Positions 1 through 9,490 are shown, counted from the first letter of the stretch. The stretch: DNA of 64,000 nt from Novosphingobium mathurense (GCF_900168325.1 NZ_FVZE01000004.1:1-64000); one strand, 5' to 3'. The notes: generated from the sequence alone by a model not told the origin. A program made the numbers and translations.

Positions 1-786
1 CGCGTGGCCAAGGAAGTGCCGGCAAACTGGAAGGTCGTGATGGAAGCCTTCATGGAGGCCTGGCACACCATCGTCACCCACCCGCAGCTGCTGCCTTTCA
101 CCGGGGACTGCAATGCGGGCTATCGCACTTATGGCGACAATGTGAACGTCAATCTCGTGCCCTTCGGGATCATGAGCCCCCACATTGCCGAAGGGCAGGG
201 CGAGCAGTGGATCGTCGACGAATTCGCCAAGTACAACGGGCGCTCATCGGACAATTACGATCCCGAAGCGGACCCAATGGCGATCACGGTTCCCGAGGGG
301 AAAACCGCGCGTGAGGCCCTCGGGGAGGCGATGCGTGCGGTTTATACCGACCAGACCGGCTACGATCATGCAGACGCCAGCGACTGCGAATTGCTGGATG
401 GCCTCGTCTATAACGTCTTCCCGAACTTCGCGCCGTGGGGCGGTTTCATGCCGAACATCGTCTATCGCTGGTTTCCGGGAGAGACGCCCGATACCTGCGT
501 GATGGAAGTGCGCATTCTTGCCCGCGTCAAGAAGGGCGAGCCGATGCCGCACGGCGCTCTGCTCAGGTACCTCACGCTCGACCAGAAATGGACCGAGGCA
601 CCTGAGCTGGGAATGCTGGGAGAGGTTTTCGAACAGGACATGGAGAACCTGCCGTATGTCCAGGCAGGGCTGAAGGCTTCGAAGACGGGCGAGGTGAACT
701 ACGCCAACTACCAGGAAATACGCATTCGGCAATTCCAGGACACGATGACGAAGTACGTGGCGGGAGAGCCCGGCGACAGGGCCTGA
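1..786 (+). CDS. Rieske-type aromatic ring-hydroxylating oxygenase alpha subunit, C-terminal part (5' truncated by window edge)
   Basis: This is the catalytic domain of the large subunit of a Rieske non-haem iron oxygenase, which inserts dioxygen into an aromatic substrate using electrons from a reductase. The reading frame is already open at base 1, so the N-terminal Rieske [2Fe-2S] domain lies outside the window. The segment NWKVVMEAFMEAWHTIVTH contains the HxxxxH pair that, with a later Asp, binds the mononuclear iron. The likely Asp is in VFEQDMENLPYVQAGL near the C terminus. No beta subunit, ferredoxin or reductase follows; a LuxR regulator starts 32 bases downstream. The family call is firm, but the substrate cannot be read from the sequence. 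Confidence 0.9.
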   Translation, partial: RVAKEVPANWKVVMEAFMEAWHTIVTHPQLLPFTGDCNAGYRTYGDNVNVNLVPFGIMSPHIAEGQGEQWIVDEFAKYNGRSSDNYDPEADPMAITVPEGKTAREALGEAMRAVYTDQTGYDHADASDCELLDGLVYNVFPNFAPWGGFMPNIVYRWFPGETPDTCVMEVRILARVKKGEPMPHGALLRYLTLDQKWTEAPELGMLGEVFEQDMENLPYVQAGLKASKTGEVNYANYQEIRIRQFQDTMTKYVAGEPGDRA

Positions 787-818
787 TCACGTGCCGAAGA
801 GGAAGAGGAGGAGGCAAG

Positions 819-1670
819 ATGATCTCAATGAGCAGGCTGGCGGCGAGGCCGCGACCGTCATCGGTGATCGAGGTCGAATTCAGGCGCGAGCGCTCGCCTG
901 TAGGCGAGCTGACTCTGGCCGAACTCGATGCCGTGCGGATTTCCGGTGAGAGCGACATCCGCCCTGCCGCCGAATTCCTGCGTGACCTTGCGGCGGCCAA
1001 GGGGCTGCGCGTCGCGTGTGCGCATGACCTGACGGACAAGCGAACACCCGTGGATGCGGCGGGCAACGTGCTGGCCCGGGATGTCTTCGGCTGGGGCGGC
1101 GACGAGGAAGTCTGGTGGCGCAATTCGCGCATCGCCCTGCAATCGCCGATCACGATGGCCTGTCGGTTCGAGACCGAACCCTTCTGGGTCAATGCCGAGG
1201 GCTTCCATGCGCACGCGGCGAACCATTATCTCGACGCGATCGACCTTGTCGATTTCGCGGCGCGGGCCCTGACCAGCGCTGCTATCGTGGTGCCGGTCCA
1301 CATGGCGTTCGGCCAGATCGGCGTCGTCTGCCTGACGCCGCAGGACCAGTCGCGCACGGACCTGTCCGATATCTTCGCCGCCCACGGCGACATGCTGGCG
1401 ATCTATTCGCGGCTCTTCGTGACGACTTACGTCAAGTTGATGGGCGGGGCGAGAGCGCTGCCTTCGGGCGCATTGCTGTCGAAGCGAGAAGTCGAGTGCC
1501 TGCGCTGGGCTGCGCTGGGCAAGACGGACCTGGAAATCGGCATGATCATCTCGCGCTCGCGCGCGACCGTGCGGTTCCACATCCACAATGCCTCGCTCAA
1601 GCTCAACGCGGTGAACCGTTGCCAGACTCTCTTCAAGGCTTCGCAACTGGGCTACATTACCCTGGGGTGA
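819..1670 (+). CDS. LuxR-family transcriptional regulator
   Basis: A 283-residue regulator with a LuxR-type helix-turn-helix at its C terminus (about residues 215-275, beginning LSKREVECLRWAALGKTDLE). The N-terminal 200 residues resemble a small-molecule (autoinducer-binding-like) sensor domain, but I see no cognate LuxI synthase nearby, so it could be an orphan or could sense a catabolic substrate. The start is well supported by a GAGGAGG ribosome-binding site. It follows the oxygenase gene on the same strand by 32 bases, so it may regulate that gene. It converges with the flavoenzyme gene, whose stop is only 8 bases away. Confidence 0.85.
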   Translation: MISMSRLAARPRPSSVIEVEFRRERSPVGELTLAELDAVRISGESDIRPAAEFLRDLAAAKGLRVACAHDLTDKRTPVDAAGNVLARDVFGWGGDEEVWWRNSRIALQSPITMACRFETEPFWVNAEGFHAHAANHYLDAIDLVDFAARALTSAAIVVPVHMAFGQIGVVCLTPQDQSRTDLSDIFAAHGDMLAIYSRLFVTTYVKLMGGARALPSGALLSKREVECLRWAALGKTDLEIGMIISRSRATVRFHIHNASLKLNAVNRCQTLFKASQLGYITLG

Positions 1671-1677
1671 GGCCGTA

Positions 1678-3666
1678 TTAAAGGCTGCGTGCGGCCATGT
1701 GCCCCTCGCGGATCGCGGTCTGCAGGTAGCGCGGGCTGCGCACGTCTCCCACCGCGATCACGGGGAAGGGGGCATCGGCCAACCCGTCGATCAGGTCGCG
1801 GTTGGGTGCATTGTGCGAGACGAACACGACCGTATCGGCATCGACATGGAATGCGCCGCCGCCAAAGCGGTGCCGCACCTCCACGCCGCCGTCGCCTACC
1901 GAAAGCAATTCGCCATAGGTGATCAGGCGCAGGTTTCCGTCTGCGGCCAGCCGTTCGAGCGCGGCTTCATCGCTGAGTGCCGGTTCCAGGCCGGGAGCGA
2001 AGGACTTGTGCGGCGTGACGAAGGTTACTGCCAGGCCCCTGGCGACGAGGTATTCTGCGGCTGCGACCGCCTCGTAGTGCCCGGTATCGTCGAACACGAC
2101 GGCACGGCTGCCCCAGTTGCGGTTGCTGCCCTCGGTCAGCACTTCGTGGCTGGAGACGACGGAAGCATGATCCATGCCCCTGGCCAAGAGGCCCGGCGAG
2201 CGATGCTGCGCGCCATCGAGCCGAGGCAACGAGCCGGTTGCCACGATGACGGCATCGGGTGCGTAGTCCGCGATGTCCTCGGCATCGACGTAGGTCGACA
2301 GGCGGATGTCGACGCCGCAGCGCCGCACCTCGCGTTCCAGCCAATGGACGATATCGGCGATCCCTGCGCGTCTCGGTGCCAGTGCGGCGATATTGACTGC
2401 ACCGCCCAGGTGCGGAGAGGCTTCGGCCAGTACGACCGTGTGTCCGCGCATGGCGGCGACCCGGGCGGCTTCGAGTCCGGACGGACCGCCGCCGACGACC
2501 AGCACCCGGCGCGGGTTCTCCGAAGGTCCGATGAGATCCTCCGATAGCGTGGCCTCCAGCCCGACCGCGACATTGACGGTGCAACCGATCTGTCCGCCTG
2601 TGAGCAGGCCGCCAATGCAACCGTGGTTGCAGCCGATGCAGGGGCGCACGTCATCTGTGCGTCCTTCGATGGTTTTGCGCACGATGGCAGGATCGGCGAT
2701 GTGCGCGCGGGTCATGCCGACAAGGTCGCCATCGCCTTCGCGGATCACCTGTTCGGCTTCCTCAAGGGTGCGGAAGCGCCCCGTGACGATGACCGGGACC
2801 TTGCTGGCATGGGCAGCCGGACGATCGCCCTCCAGTTCGTAGCCGGCCGGCTCGTGCATGGCCCCGATGATCTTGTGCGGATTGTAGTCGGTGCCCGAGG
2901 AGAGGTTCAGGAAGTCGATCAGGCCCCTGTCTGCAAAGTGGTCGGCGATGCATTTGATGTCCTCGGGCGAAAGCCCGCCTTCGAACGGCTCGCTGCTCAG
3001 GCGGACGCCCAGGGCCATGGTCTCGGGGATTGCCGCACGGACCGCTTCGAGGAGCCTGACCGGAAGGCGCATGCGGTTCTCGAAGCTGCCGCCGTAGGCA
3101 TCCTTCCGCCGGTTGTAGAGCGGCGAGAGGAACTGCTGCAGGAGATAGCCGTGTGCCATGTGCAGTTCCACGCCGTCGAGTCCGCCATCGGCGCAGTCCC
3201 GTGCCGCCCTGACGTAGCATTCGACGAGGAAATCCATCTGCGCGAGGCTCATCGCCTGAGACGGGATGCCGACCATGGCTCCGACGCTGTCCGACGAGGA
3301 CCACGGAGGCGAACCGTCCAGTTCAGGAATCTCGTTGCCGAGGTGGCCGATTTGCTGGAAGATCTTCATGCCATACGGCGCGCACAGCGCCACGAGATCC
3401 CGGTAGCCTTCAACGAGGCCCGGCGCGCCGGAGACGAGGAAGGGATAGGCGCTGGTGCCCACGGCCAATGCTTCGATGATGGTCAGTCCCACGCCGCCCC
3501 TGGCGCGCTCGACGTGATAGGCGATCAGGGCAGGATTCATCGTGCCCTTGCCGATCCCGGTACCATGCCCGGTGCGAACCACGCGGTTCGGGATATGGAT
3601 AGGCCCGATCGCGATGGGCGACAGGACGCGTGAAAGGTTGGCGGGCGCGTTTTCGACCGGATGCAT
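1678..3666 (-). CDS. NADH:flavin oxidoreductase / 2,4-dienoyl-CoA reductase-like (FadH-type) protein
   Basis: A 662-residue protein with the FadH/trimethylamine-dehydrogenase architecture. An Old Yellow Enzyme TIM barrel binding FMN covers about residues 10-350. A 4Fe-4S cluster site follows, with cysteines spaced as in CIGCNHGCIGG and a later Cys. The C-terminal half is a FAD/NAD(P)-binding region that begins RRVLVVGGGPSGLEAARVAA. Such enzymes reduce activated C=C bonds or demethylate amines in the cytoplasm. The start is set by a GGGAGAGG ribosome-binding site. It may act with the Rieske oxygenase across the convergent junction, but the substrate is unknown. Confidence 0.85.
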   Translation of the reverse strand: MHPVENAPANLSRVLSPIAIGPIHIPNRVVRTGHGTGIGKGTMNPALIAYHVERARGGVGLTIIEALAVGTSAYPFLVSGAPGLVEGYRDLVALCAPYGMKIFQQIGHLGNEIPELDGSPPWSSSDSVGAMVGIPSQAMSLAQMDFLVECYVRAARDCADGGLDGVELHMAHGYLLQQFLSPLYNRRKDAYGGSFENRMRLPVRLLEAVRAAIPETMALGVRLSSEPFEGGLSPEDIKCIADHFADRGLIDFLNLSSGTDYNPHKIIGAMHEPAGYELEGDRPAAHASKVPVIVTGRFRTLEEAEQVIREGDGDLVGMTRAHIADPAIVRKTIEGRTDDVRPCIGCNHGCIGGLLTGGQIGCTVNVAVGLEATLSEDLIGPSENPRRVLVVGGGPSGLEAARVAAMRGHTVVLAEASPHLGGAVNIAALAPRRAGIADIVHWLEREVRRCGVDIRLSTYVDAEDIADYAPDAVIVATGSLPRLDGAQHRSPGLLARGMDHASVVSSHEVLTEGSNRNWGSRAVVFDDTGHYEAVAAAEYLVARGLAVTFVTPHKSFAPGLEPALSDEAALERLAADGNLRLITYGELLSVGDGGVEVRHRFGGGAFHVDADTVVFVSHNAPNRDLIDGLADAPFPVIAVGDVRSPRYLQTAIREGHMAARSL

Positions 3667-3843
3667 GAACCCTCTCCCTTCGTTGCAACACCCGCTTTTC
3701 GTGGGGCCTTGCCGCAGTGTTCATTTGAGGGGAGGAGCAAAGTTCGTGCAACCTGCCAAATGACTAGTCGAAGCGCATGGACGCCGACGTCAGCTGGCAG
3801 GAAGCCTTGGGAAAGGAGTTGGCTTGGCCCTGTGTGCGGCGGG

Positions 3844-4104
3844 TCAGGCTGAAATCGACTGGACCCGCAAGTGGTCGCTTACATCGATGACCGTCAGTGA
3901 ATTGCCTTCCAGTCGGTCGAGATCGCCAAAGGCCTTTTCGATGGCTGCGCGCTTTTCCAGGATCAGGCGCGCGACGCCCTCGGTCAGGCCGCCTTCATCG
4001 CCGACACGCCCCAATGCGGCCGCGATGTCGGCTATGATGGCGCTGGACGGCTCGTGGTGGAGATTGCCCTTTTCGTCCCTGTAGGCTTCGATAACGGATG
4101 CCAT
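3844..4104 (-). CDS. Small conserved-looking hypothetical protein
   Basis: An 86-residue, acidic, probably helical cytoplasmic protein with no signal peptide or membrane segment. A strong GAGGAG ribosome-binding site stands 6 bases before the ATG, which argues that it is translated. I do not recognise a family. It lies alone between the flavoenzyme gene and the Amj-like gene, with about 180 and 250 bases on each side, so it is probably monocistronic. Confidence 0.6.
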   Translation of the reverse strand: MASVIEAYRDEKGNLHHEPSSAIIADIAAALGRVGDEGGLTEGVARLILEKRAAIEKAFGDLDRLEGNSLTVIDVSDHLRVQSISA

Positions 4105-4355
4105 AATCTGCTCCTCGCCATGGCCCGCGCAATGTCATGGCGAGCCGGGTTCAACACGGATATTGGCAACCCTCGCGGCGGGAGAATCGTTCGTCTCACG
4201 CAGAGGTCAGAATAGCGCAAAAGAGCCGGAAGAGTTAGCTTTTGCGACGAGCTGACGGTCCCACTTGCATTCCCCAATCCTTTCAGGGGGCTACTGTAGC
4301 GGCCGTCGTGAAACGGCCGAATGTGTGACCGAAATGGGACGATCCTGCGCTGCGA

Positions 4356-5159
4356 TCACACCACGAAGGCGATCCAGGCGACGAGGCTTGCGGCAGGTAC
4401 GAAGAAAGCCTGCGCGAGCACGGTTCCGGCAAGGCGGCTGAAGCTGATCCAGATGATCGTGCGGCGAAACAGCGGATCGCTGACCCGGCCTTCCACGACA
4501 TCGTCGGTCATCACCGAGAGCTGCGGATCGATCAGGGCGAAGAGCAGGATCGTCGCAAAGCCATTGATCACTGCAGACAGCTGCGAGGCGGTGACGCGAT
4601 ATTGCGGATTGAGGTATCCGGCATAGAGCGAGGCGAGCACACCGACCGTGATAAGCGCCTGGGCCAGGCAGTTGGCCACCAGTACGCCCCACCCCACGCC
4701 CCGAGGTTTGGTCAGCTCGCGGATGTGCTCATAGCGCGGGGCGCGGATCGAGGTGCGGATCGAGCGCAAACCGGCCGGCGATGCAGCGCGCAGCACCATG
4801 CGGCTGGTCGAACGATGGCGCTGGAAATAGCCGATGGCATTGACGAAGAGGCGCTGGCTGGTTGGGATCAGGGCGATGCCGAGGGCCACGGCCAGCGTTG
4901 CCGACATCAGCACCATGCGAAAGTCCCCCAGCAGCGCATCGCCGCCACCAATCGCCAGCCGGCTCTCAATCCGCTTGGCAAGAAAGGGCCCCAGAAAGCT
5001 GTTCGAAGTGCGGCTGACGAGGACGAGGATGTTGAAGAGCGCAAAGCTCATCGCGATCCTGCGCGTGCGCACCCCGGCGATGCGCGCTGCGTAGGCCAGC
5101 GTTCCGATCAGGTTGATGCCTGCTGTCAGCAGACAGATGACCACGAGTTGCACGTCCAT
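4356..5159 (-). CDS. amj: Amj-family (DUF2837) lipid II flippase-like membrane protein
   Basis: A 267-residue polytopic membrane protein with about six hydrophobic segments. The N-terminal pattern (an AGINLIGTLAYAARIAGVRT segment followed by LVSRTSNSFLGPFLAKRIE) fits the Amj/YdaH family, known as an alternative to MurJ for flipping lipid II across the cytoplasmic membrane. The gene is isolated from cell-wall genes. The family is recognised from memory of its N-terminal motifs, so the functional assignment is moderate. The ribosome-binding site is weak (GAAAG). Confidence 0.7.
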   Translation of the reverse strand: MDVQLVVICLLTAGINLIGTLAYAARIAGVRTRRIAMSFALFNILVLVSRTSNSFLGPFLAKRIESRLAIGGGDALLGDFRMVLMSATLAVALGIALIPTSQRLFVNAIGYFQRHRSTSRMVLRAASPAGLRSIRTSIRAPRYEHIRELTKPRGVGWGVLVANCLAQALITVGVLASLYAGYLNPQYRVTASQLSAVINGFATILLFALIDPQLSVMTDDVVEGRVSDPLFRRTIIWISFSRLAGTVLAQAFFVPAASLVAWIAFVV

Positions 5160-5201
5160 GCAGTCAAACTTTCAACTGGCCGGGCAATCCGGTCACCGGC
5201 G

Positions 5202-6074
5202 TCACTTCTGACCTGAGCCGTTGGGTGCCGCAAGAGTGCTGCCCGCGGAACTTGCGGATGACTTCGCTCCGGCCTCGACAGGCGTGGTCGCCTTGACGAA
5301 AAGCTGCCACGACGACAGTGCCAGGACGATGGCGAGCAAGGGCCTCAGGATCTTTTCGGGCGCGCGGGTGGACAGCATACTGCCGACGATGACCCCCGGA
5401 ATGGAGCCGACGAGCAGGTTGGTCAGCAAGGTGCCGTCGACGTCTCCGATGATCCAGTGTCCGACGCCGGCAATCAGGGCGAGCGGCACGGCATGGGCGA
5501 TGTCCGAGCCGACGATGCGGACCATTGGCAGGCGTGGATAGAGCATGAGCAGGACCGTTACGCCGATCGCGCCGGCACCTACCGAGGAGATCGAGACGGC
5601 AACGCCGATCGCCGCGCCCAACAGGACCGTCGCGCCGGTCACCCGGGATGTCGGTTCGAGCGGTCCACGGTCCTGCGCGAAGCGCGCAAGGCGGCTGCGG
5701 AAGATCACGGTGCAGGCGGTGATCGCAAGAAGAACCGCCAGTGAAAACAGGATGATATGTTGGCTGTAGTCGCTGACCTTGCCAAGATGGGCGATGACGG
5801 CAAGCGTCAGGATCGTGGCGGGAATGCTGCCATAGGCGAGCCTGCGCACGATCTTCCAGTCCACCGTATCGCGCCAGCCGTGAACCGTCGTACCGGTGAT
5901 CTTGGTTATCGCGGCATAGAGCAGGTCGGTGCCGACCGCCGTCTGGGGGCTGACACCGAACATCAGGACCAGCAGTGGCGTCATCAGCGATCCACCGCCG
6001 ACGCCGGTCATGCCGACGAGCAGGCCGACCAGAAGCCCTGCCAGGGCGTGAAGCAGATCCAGTTGATCAAGCAT
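5202..6074 (-). CDS. TauE/SafE-family sulfite/organosulfonate exporter-like permease
   Basis: A 290-residue membrane protein with about eight transmembrane segments and the glycine-rich repeat of TauE/SafE permeases (GLLVGLLVGMTGVGGGSLMT near residue 13; a second such repeat around residue 155). These proteins move sulfite, sulfoacetate or other small anions. The C-terminal tail is unusually rich in Ala and Ser. It is read toward the Amj-like gene with a 42-base gap, so the two may be cotranscribed. The substrate is unknown; the two arylsulfatases far downstream are not evidence for one. Confidence 0.85.
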   Translation of the reverse strand: MLDQLDLLHALAGLLVGLLVGMTGVGGGSLMTPLLVLMFGVSPQTAVGTDLLYAAITKITGTTVHGWRDTVDWKIVRRLAYGSIPATILTLAVIAHLGKVSDYSQHIILFSLAVLLAITACTVIFRSRLARFAQDRGPLEPTSRVTGATVLLGAAIGVAVSISSVGAGAIGVTVLLMLYPRLPMVRIVGSDIAHAVPLALIAGVGHWIIGDVDGTLLTNLLVGSIPGVIVGSMLSTRAPEKILRPLLAIVLALSSWQLFVKATTPVEAGAKSSASSAGSTLAAPNGSGQK

Positions 6075-6314
6075 GTTCCAAAACCCCCCTAATTCAGGGC
6101 ACGCGTGCGAATCTCTCTGTCCGTTCGTCCGGTGTCCCTTGAGAAGGATTTAAACTCTACAAAATAAATAGACAAATGGAGATTCGCTTTCACGGCGTGA
6201 AGAGCAGGTTTGCCTGAAGCGGACGGTCTGCGGCCCATGACGCAGACAAGGCAGGGCTTGCGCCCTGCCTCGTGGCGGGATGGAATGTTCGTTGTTCGCT
6301 TGCGCGCGGGGGGA

Positions 6315-6515
6315 TCAGCTCTTGGGCGTCACCCAGACTTCGACGGGGGTGATGAACTTGCCGGGGGCTGGCTTGCCGACATGAACCCGGTCGGCGGTCA
6401 CCTGCTCGCCGTTTTCGAGGTGGAAGGTAACCCACGGCTTGGGCATCCGCTCGAATTTCATCTTCTGGATTGCAAGTCCGGTGGTCGAATTCATGATCGT
6501 GGCAATGATACTCAT
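6315..6515 (-). CDS. Small hypothetical protein
   Basis: A 66-residue reading frame with a balanced, protein-like composition (predicted beta strands around KPWVTFHLENGEQVTADRVH). There is no signal peptide, membrane segment or family that I recognise. The ribosome-binding site is weak, and a second ATG eight codons in is equally possible. It is convergent to nothing and sits between the TauE/SafE gene and the trehalase gene, so it is probably a standalone gene if it is real. Confidence 0.45.
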   Translation of the reverse strand: MSIIATIMNSTTGLAIQKMKFERMPKPWVTFHLENGEQVTADRVHVGKPAPGKFITPVEVWVTPKS

Positions 6516-6700
6516 GCCGGGCCGTTAGCCGTGCCGCGATTGCCGCGTCCAGTCGGTCCAGCGGGTTATCCTGTGGTTGGGATGGTCCCGCGCCCTGCTG
6601 TTTTCCTCGCAGCATATGCAAGGCCGCGGTGGCCGATTTCTGCGTTACGGCGCTTTGGGTTATGTCATGATTCTGCAAAGCCAAAGGAGGAGATGACGCG

Positions 6701-8278
6701 ATGAGGCAGGCCGTGCGTCGTTTTTCGAGACTGGCCGCGCTCGCGCTGGTTGGTGTCGCGCTGGGCAACGCGCCGCCGCCGCCGCCGTCGCCCGCCGACC
6801 TTTACGGCGATCTCTTCGTTGCGGTGCAGGAGCGCCGCATCTTCGATGACAACAAGACTTTCGCCGATGCCGTCCCGCGGGAGCCGCCTGCCGAGATCAT
6901 GGCCGACTACAGCGCTGCGCCGCCAGTGGACGATGCGGCGCTCAAGTCTTTCGTCCTCGAACGCTTTACCGTGCCCGGGGTCAACGATATCGGCAAAACG
7001 GGCCTGCGCGCGCATATTCGCAAGCTCTGGTCCCAACTGGTTCGCCAGCCGGCACCCGTAGTCCCGGGGGAATCGCGCATCGCGTTACCGGGTCCCTATG
7101 TCGTGCCCGGTGGCCGCTTCCGCGAGATCTATTACTGGGACAGCTATTTCACCATGCTGGGCCTTGCCGCCGACGGCGAACATGCACTGGTGGAATCGAT
7201 GCTCGGCGATTTCACCAGCCTGATCGAGCGCTTCGGCCACATCCCGAACGGCACGCGGACCTACTATGTCAGTCGATCGCAGCCGCCCTTTTTTGCCCTG
7301 ATGCTCGATTTATCGAAAGAGCCAGACGCCAAAGTGCAGGCGCGCCGCTTGCAGGCGCTGCGCATTGAATACGCGTTCTGGATGGCTGGCAGTGCCTGCG
7401 CCCGGCGGCAGGGGGCTTGCCTGCGCGTCGTGCGGATGCCCGATGGCAGCCTCCTCAACCGCTATTGGGACAACCGCGACAGCCCGCGCGATGAATCCTT
7501 TGCAGAGGACAGGGCAAGCGCGAAGGCAGCGTCAGGCCGTCCTCACGGGGAGGTCTATCGCGATTTGCGCGCTGCTGCGGAAAGTGGCTGGGACTTTTCC
7601 TCGCGCTGGCTGGGTAACGGCAAGACGCTTGCCACCATACGCACGACGGATGTTGTCCCCGTCGATCTCAATGCGCTGCTATGGGCCATGGAGAGGCGCA
7701 TCGCACAAGGCTGCGGCGCGGCAGGCGATGGCACTTGTGTGCAGGATTTCGCGCAGCGCGCGGATCGCCGCAAGGCGGCAATGGATCGCTTTCTGTGGCA
7801 AGCGGGCGAAGGCCATTATGCCGACTGGCTGCTTGCCGAAGGACAGCCCTCGGTCGCGCTTTCGGCCGCGACGCTTTATCCGCTCTTCGTCGGCATGGCT
7901 TCAAGGGAACAGGCCGATGCGGTTGCCGATCTCACCCACGCGCAACTGCTGGCACCAGGTGGGCTCAGGACCACCCTGAACCGCACCGGCCAGCAATGGG
8001 ATGCCCCGAACGGCTGGGCGCCGCTGCAGTGGATCGCGGTGAGCGGCCTCGATCGCAATGGCCATGGGGAGCTTGCCCGAACGATTGCCTCGCGTTGGAT
8101 CGCGACTGTCGCACGCACTTATCAGGAGACGGGAAAGATGCTGGAGAAGTACGACGTGGAGGAAAGCCTGCCCGGCGGCGGCGGCGAATACCCGCTGCAG
8201 GACGGCTTCGGCTGGACGAATGGCGTCGCCAGCGCGCTGCTCGATCGTTACCCCGCGCTCGATCGCGCGGCGCCTTAG
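6701..8278 (+). CDS. treA: Periplasmic alpha,alpha-trehalase (GH37)
   Basis: A 525-residue glycoside hydrolase that splits trehalose into two glucose molecules. Both trehalase signatures are visible: PGGRFREIYYWDSY near residue 135 and QWDAPNGWAPLQW near residue 432. A basic N terminus plus the hydrophobic run LAALALVGVAL followed by a proline-rich stretch indicates a signal peptide and periplasmic location. The glycine-rich GGGGEYPLQDGFGWTNG near the C terminus is also typical of the family. The ATG is preceded by GGAGGAG. Its 3' end overlaps the convergent hypothetical gene by four bases. Confidence 0.93.
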   Translation: MRQAVRRFSRLAALALVGVALGNAPPPPPSPADLYGDLFVAVQERRIFDDNKTFADAVPREPPAEIMADYSAAPPVDDAALKSFVLERFTVPGVNDIGKTGLRAHIRKLWSQLVRQPAPVVPGESRIALPGPYVVPGGRFREIYYWDSYFTMLGLAADGEHALVESMLGDFTSLIERFGHIPNGTRTYYVSRSQPPFFALMLDLSKEPDAKVQARRLQALRIEYAFWMAGSACARRQGACLRVVRMPDGSLLNRYWDNRDSPRDESFAEDRASAKAASGRPHGEVYRDLRAAAESGWDFSSRWLGNGKTLATIRTTDVVPVDLNALLWAMERRIAQGCGAAGDGTCVQDFAQRADRRKAAMDRFLWQAGEGHYADWLLAEGQPSVALSAATLYPLFVGMASREQADAVADLTHAQLLAPGGLRTTLNRTGQQWDAPNGWAPLQWIAVSGLDRNGHGELARTIASRWIATVARTYQETGKMLEKYDVEESLPGGGGEYPLQDGFGWTNGVASALLDRYPALDRAAP

Positions 8279-8886
8279 TCGGTGGCCTCATCCTTGTCGG
8301 CGTTGGCCTGCGTCATGACCTTGTAGGCGCCTTGCATCAGCGCGGTGACTTCGTCACTGCTCAGGACATATTGCGGCTCGTAGCCGAGGCCAACGCGTCC
8401 CGTGTGGCGCCACAGATCGACGTAGAGACCCTTGTTGGGGCCGAACGTCGAGAGGATATGCCGGGCAAGCCGTGCGGGTCCCACGCTGGAATAGGCGGTG
8501 CGGAAAATCAAAATGTCGACGATGTAGGGGCCGACCATCGCCCAGACGTGGCCGTTCCAGTCCGGATTGGAGGTGGCGAAGACCTGCGCTCCGTCGATGG
8601 GGTGCCGATCCCCGAAGACCGGAACGCCCTCGACTGACAGCGTGCCGGCGACGAGATAGACCGGCGCGCTGAGGCGCCCTTCCAGGCTCACGGCAAGGGC
8701 GGCGCTCATCAGGGCGCATGTACCCGGGACCGGAGGAAATACCTTGAGCAAATCGACCGCACGTGCCGACAGCGCGGCGCGATCGCTGTCCGACATCCGG
8801 TAGGCTTTGAACGCCTTGGCCGCGGGCCATCCGTGGTCGACGGATACGAGCTTTCCGAGCTGTTCGAGATTACGGGCAATCGACAT
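8275..8886 (-). CDS. Hypothetical protein with a possible Cys-His-Asp site
   Basis: A 203-residue cytoplasmic protein of no family I can name. The start at the internal ATG (MSIARNLEQL) is chosen because a G-rich ribosome-binding site precedes it; the longer upstream frame is low-complexity and Arg-rich. A cysteine at the head of a helix (PPVPGTCALMSAAL), followed about 60 residues later by NGHVWAMVGPYIVDI, resembles the Cys/His/Asp layout of transglutaminase-like or papain-like folds. That resemblance is an inference from order and spacing only. Confidence 0.65.
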   Translation of the reverse strand: MSIARNLEQLGKLVSVDHGWPAAKAFKAYRMSDSDRAALSARAVDLLKVFPPVPGTCALMSAALAVSLEGRLSAPVYLVAGTLSVEGVPVFGDRHPIDGAQVFATSNPDWNGHVWAMVGPYIVDILIFRTAYSSVGPARLARHILSTFGPNKGLYVDLWRHTGRVGLGYEPQYVLSSDEVTALMQGAYKVMTQANADKDEATD

Positions 8887-9081
8887 GCGGGCCCCCCTAG
8901 GCGCATCGTTGCGGGGACGCCAGTGGGATCGATCGTCGCGACGCCTTCGCGCCTTTCGTCTGTCGACAAGGCGCGCATTCGCTCTGGTGCACATCGTCCT
9001 CGCTGCTAAGGGCTGTGCCCTTCACCTCACCAGATCCGCTCCGATCATTTCGGTCGGAGCGATCAAGCCGAATGGAAAGTC

Positions 9082-9486
9082 ATGAAAACCAAGCACAGTC
9101 TCGAAGCCGCCGACGTCAAGGCGATCCTTGCCGCCGCCGAAGCCGAAGCCGTCAGGAACGGCTGGGCCGTGGCGATCGCCGTCGTGGATGACGGGGGACA
9201 CCTGCTTGGCATGCTGCGCCTCGACGGAGCCTCGCCGAGTACCGCGCACATGGCCCCGGCCAAGGCGCTGACCTCGATCATGGGGAAGCGCGAGTCGAAC
9301 GTCTACGAAGATATGATCAACAACGGTCGCGTGTCGATGCTGTCGGCACCGGGCATGGGTGCGTTGCTCGAGGGCGGCGTGCCGATCGTGGTCGATGGCG
9401 ATTTTGTGGGCGCAGTGGGCGTCTCCGGCGTGAAGTCCGATCAGGACGCCCAGATTGCCAAGGCGGGCATCGCCGCGATCCTCTGA
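9082..9486 (+). CDS. GlcG/HbpS-family (DUF336) protein
   Basis: A 134-residue protein of the HbpS/GlcG family, recognised by AVAIAVVDDGGHLLGMLRLDG, by the later STAHMAPAKALT segment and by GVPIVVDGDFVGAVGVSG. Members occur as small, often oligomeric cofactor-binding or haem-binding proteins beside catabolic operons; their biochemical role is often unknown. There is no signal peptide. A GGAAAG ribosome-binding site precedes the start. It stands alone, convergent with the DUF998 gene five bases downstream. Confidence 0.85.
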   Translation: MKTKHSLEAADVKAILAAAEAEAVRNGWAVAIAVVDDGGHLLGMLRLDGASPSTAHMAPAKALTSIMGKRESNVYEDMINNGRVSMLSAPGMGALLEGGVPIVVDGDFVGAVGVSGVKSDQDAQIAKAGIAAIL

Positions 9487-9490
9487 CGGG

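Noticed and set aside
2306..2842. Long plus-strand frames antisense to the flavoenzyme gene
   Set aside because: High-GC genomes give long shadow frames; their translations are Arg/Ser/Pro-rich and resemble no family.
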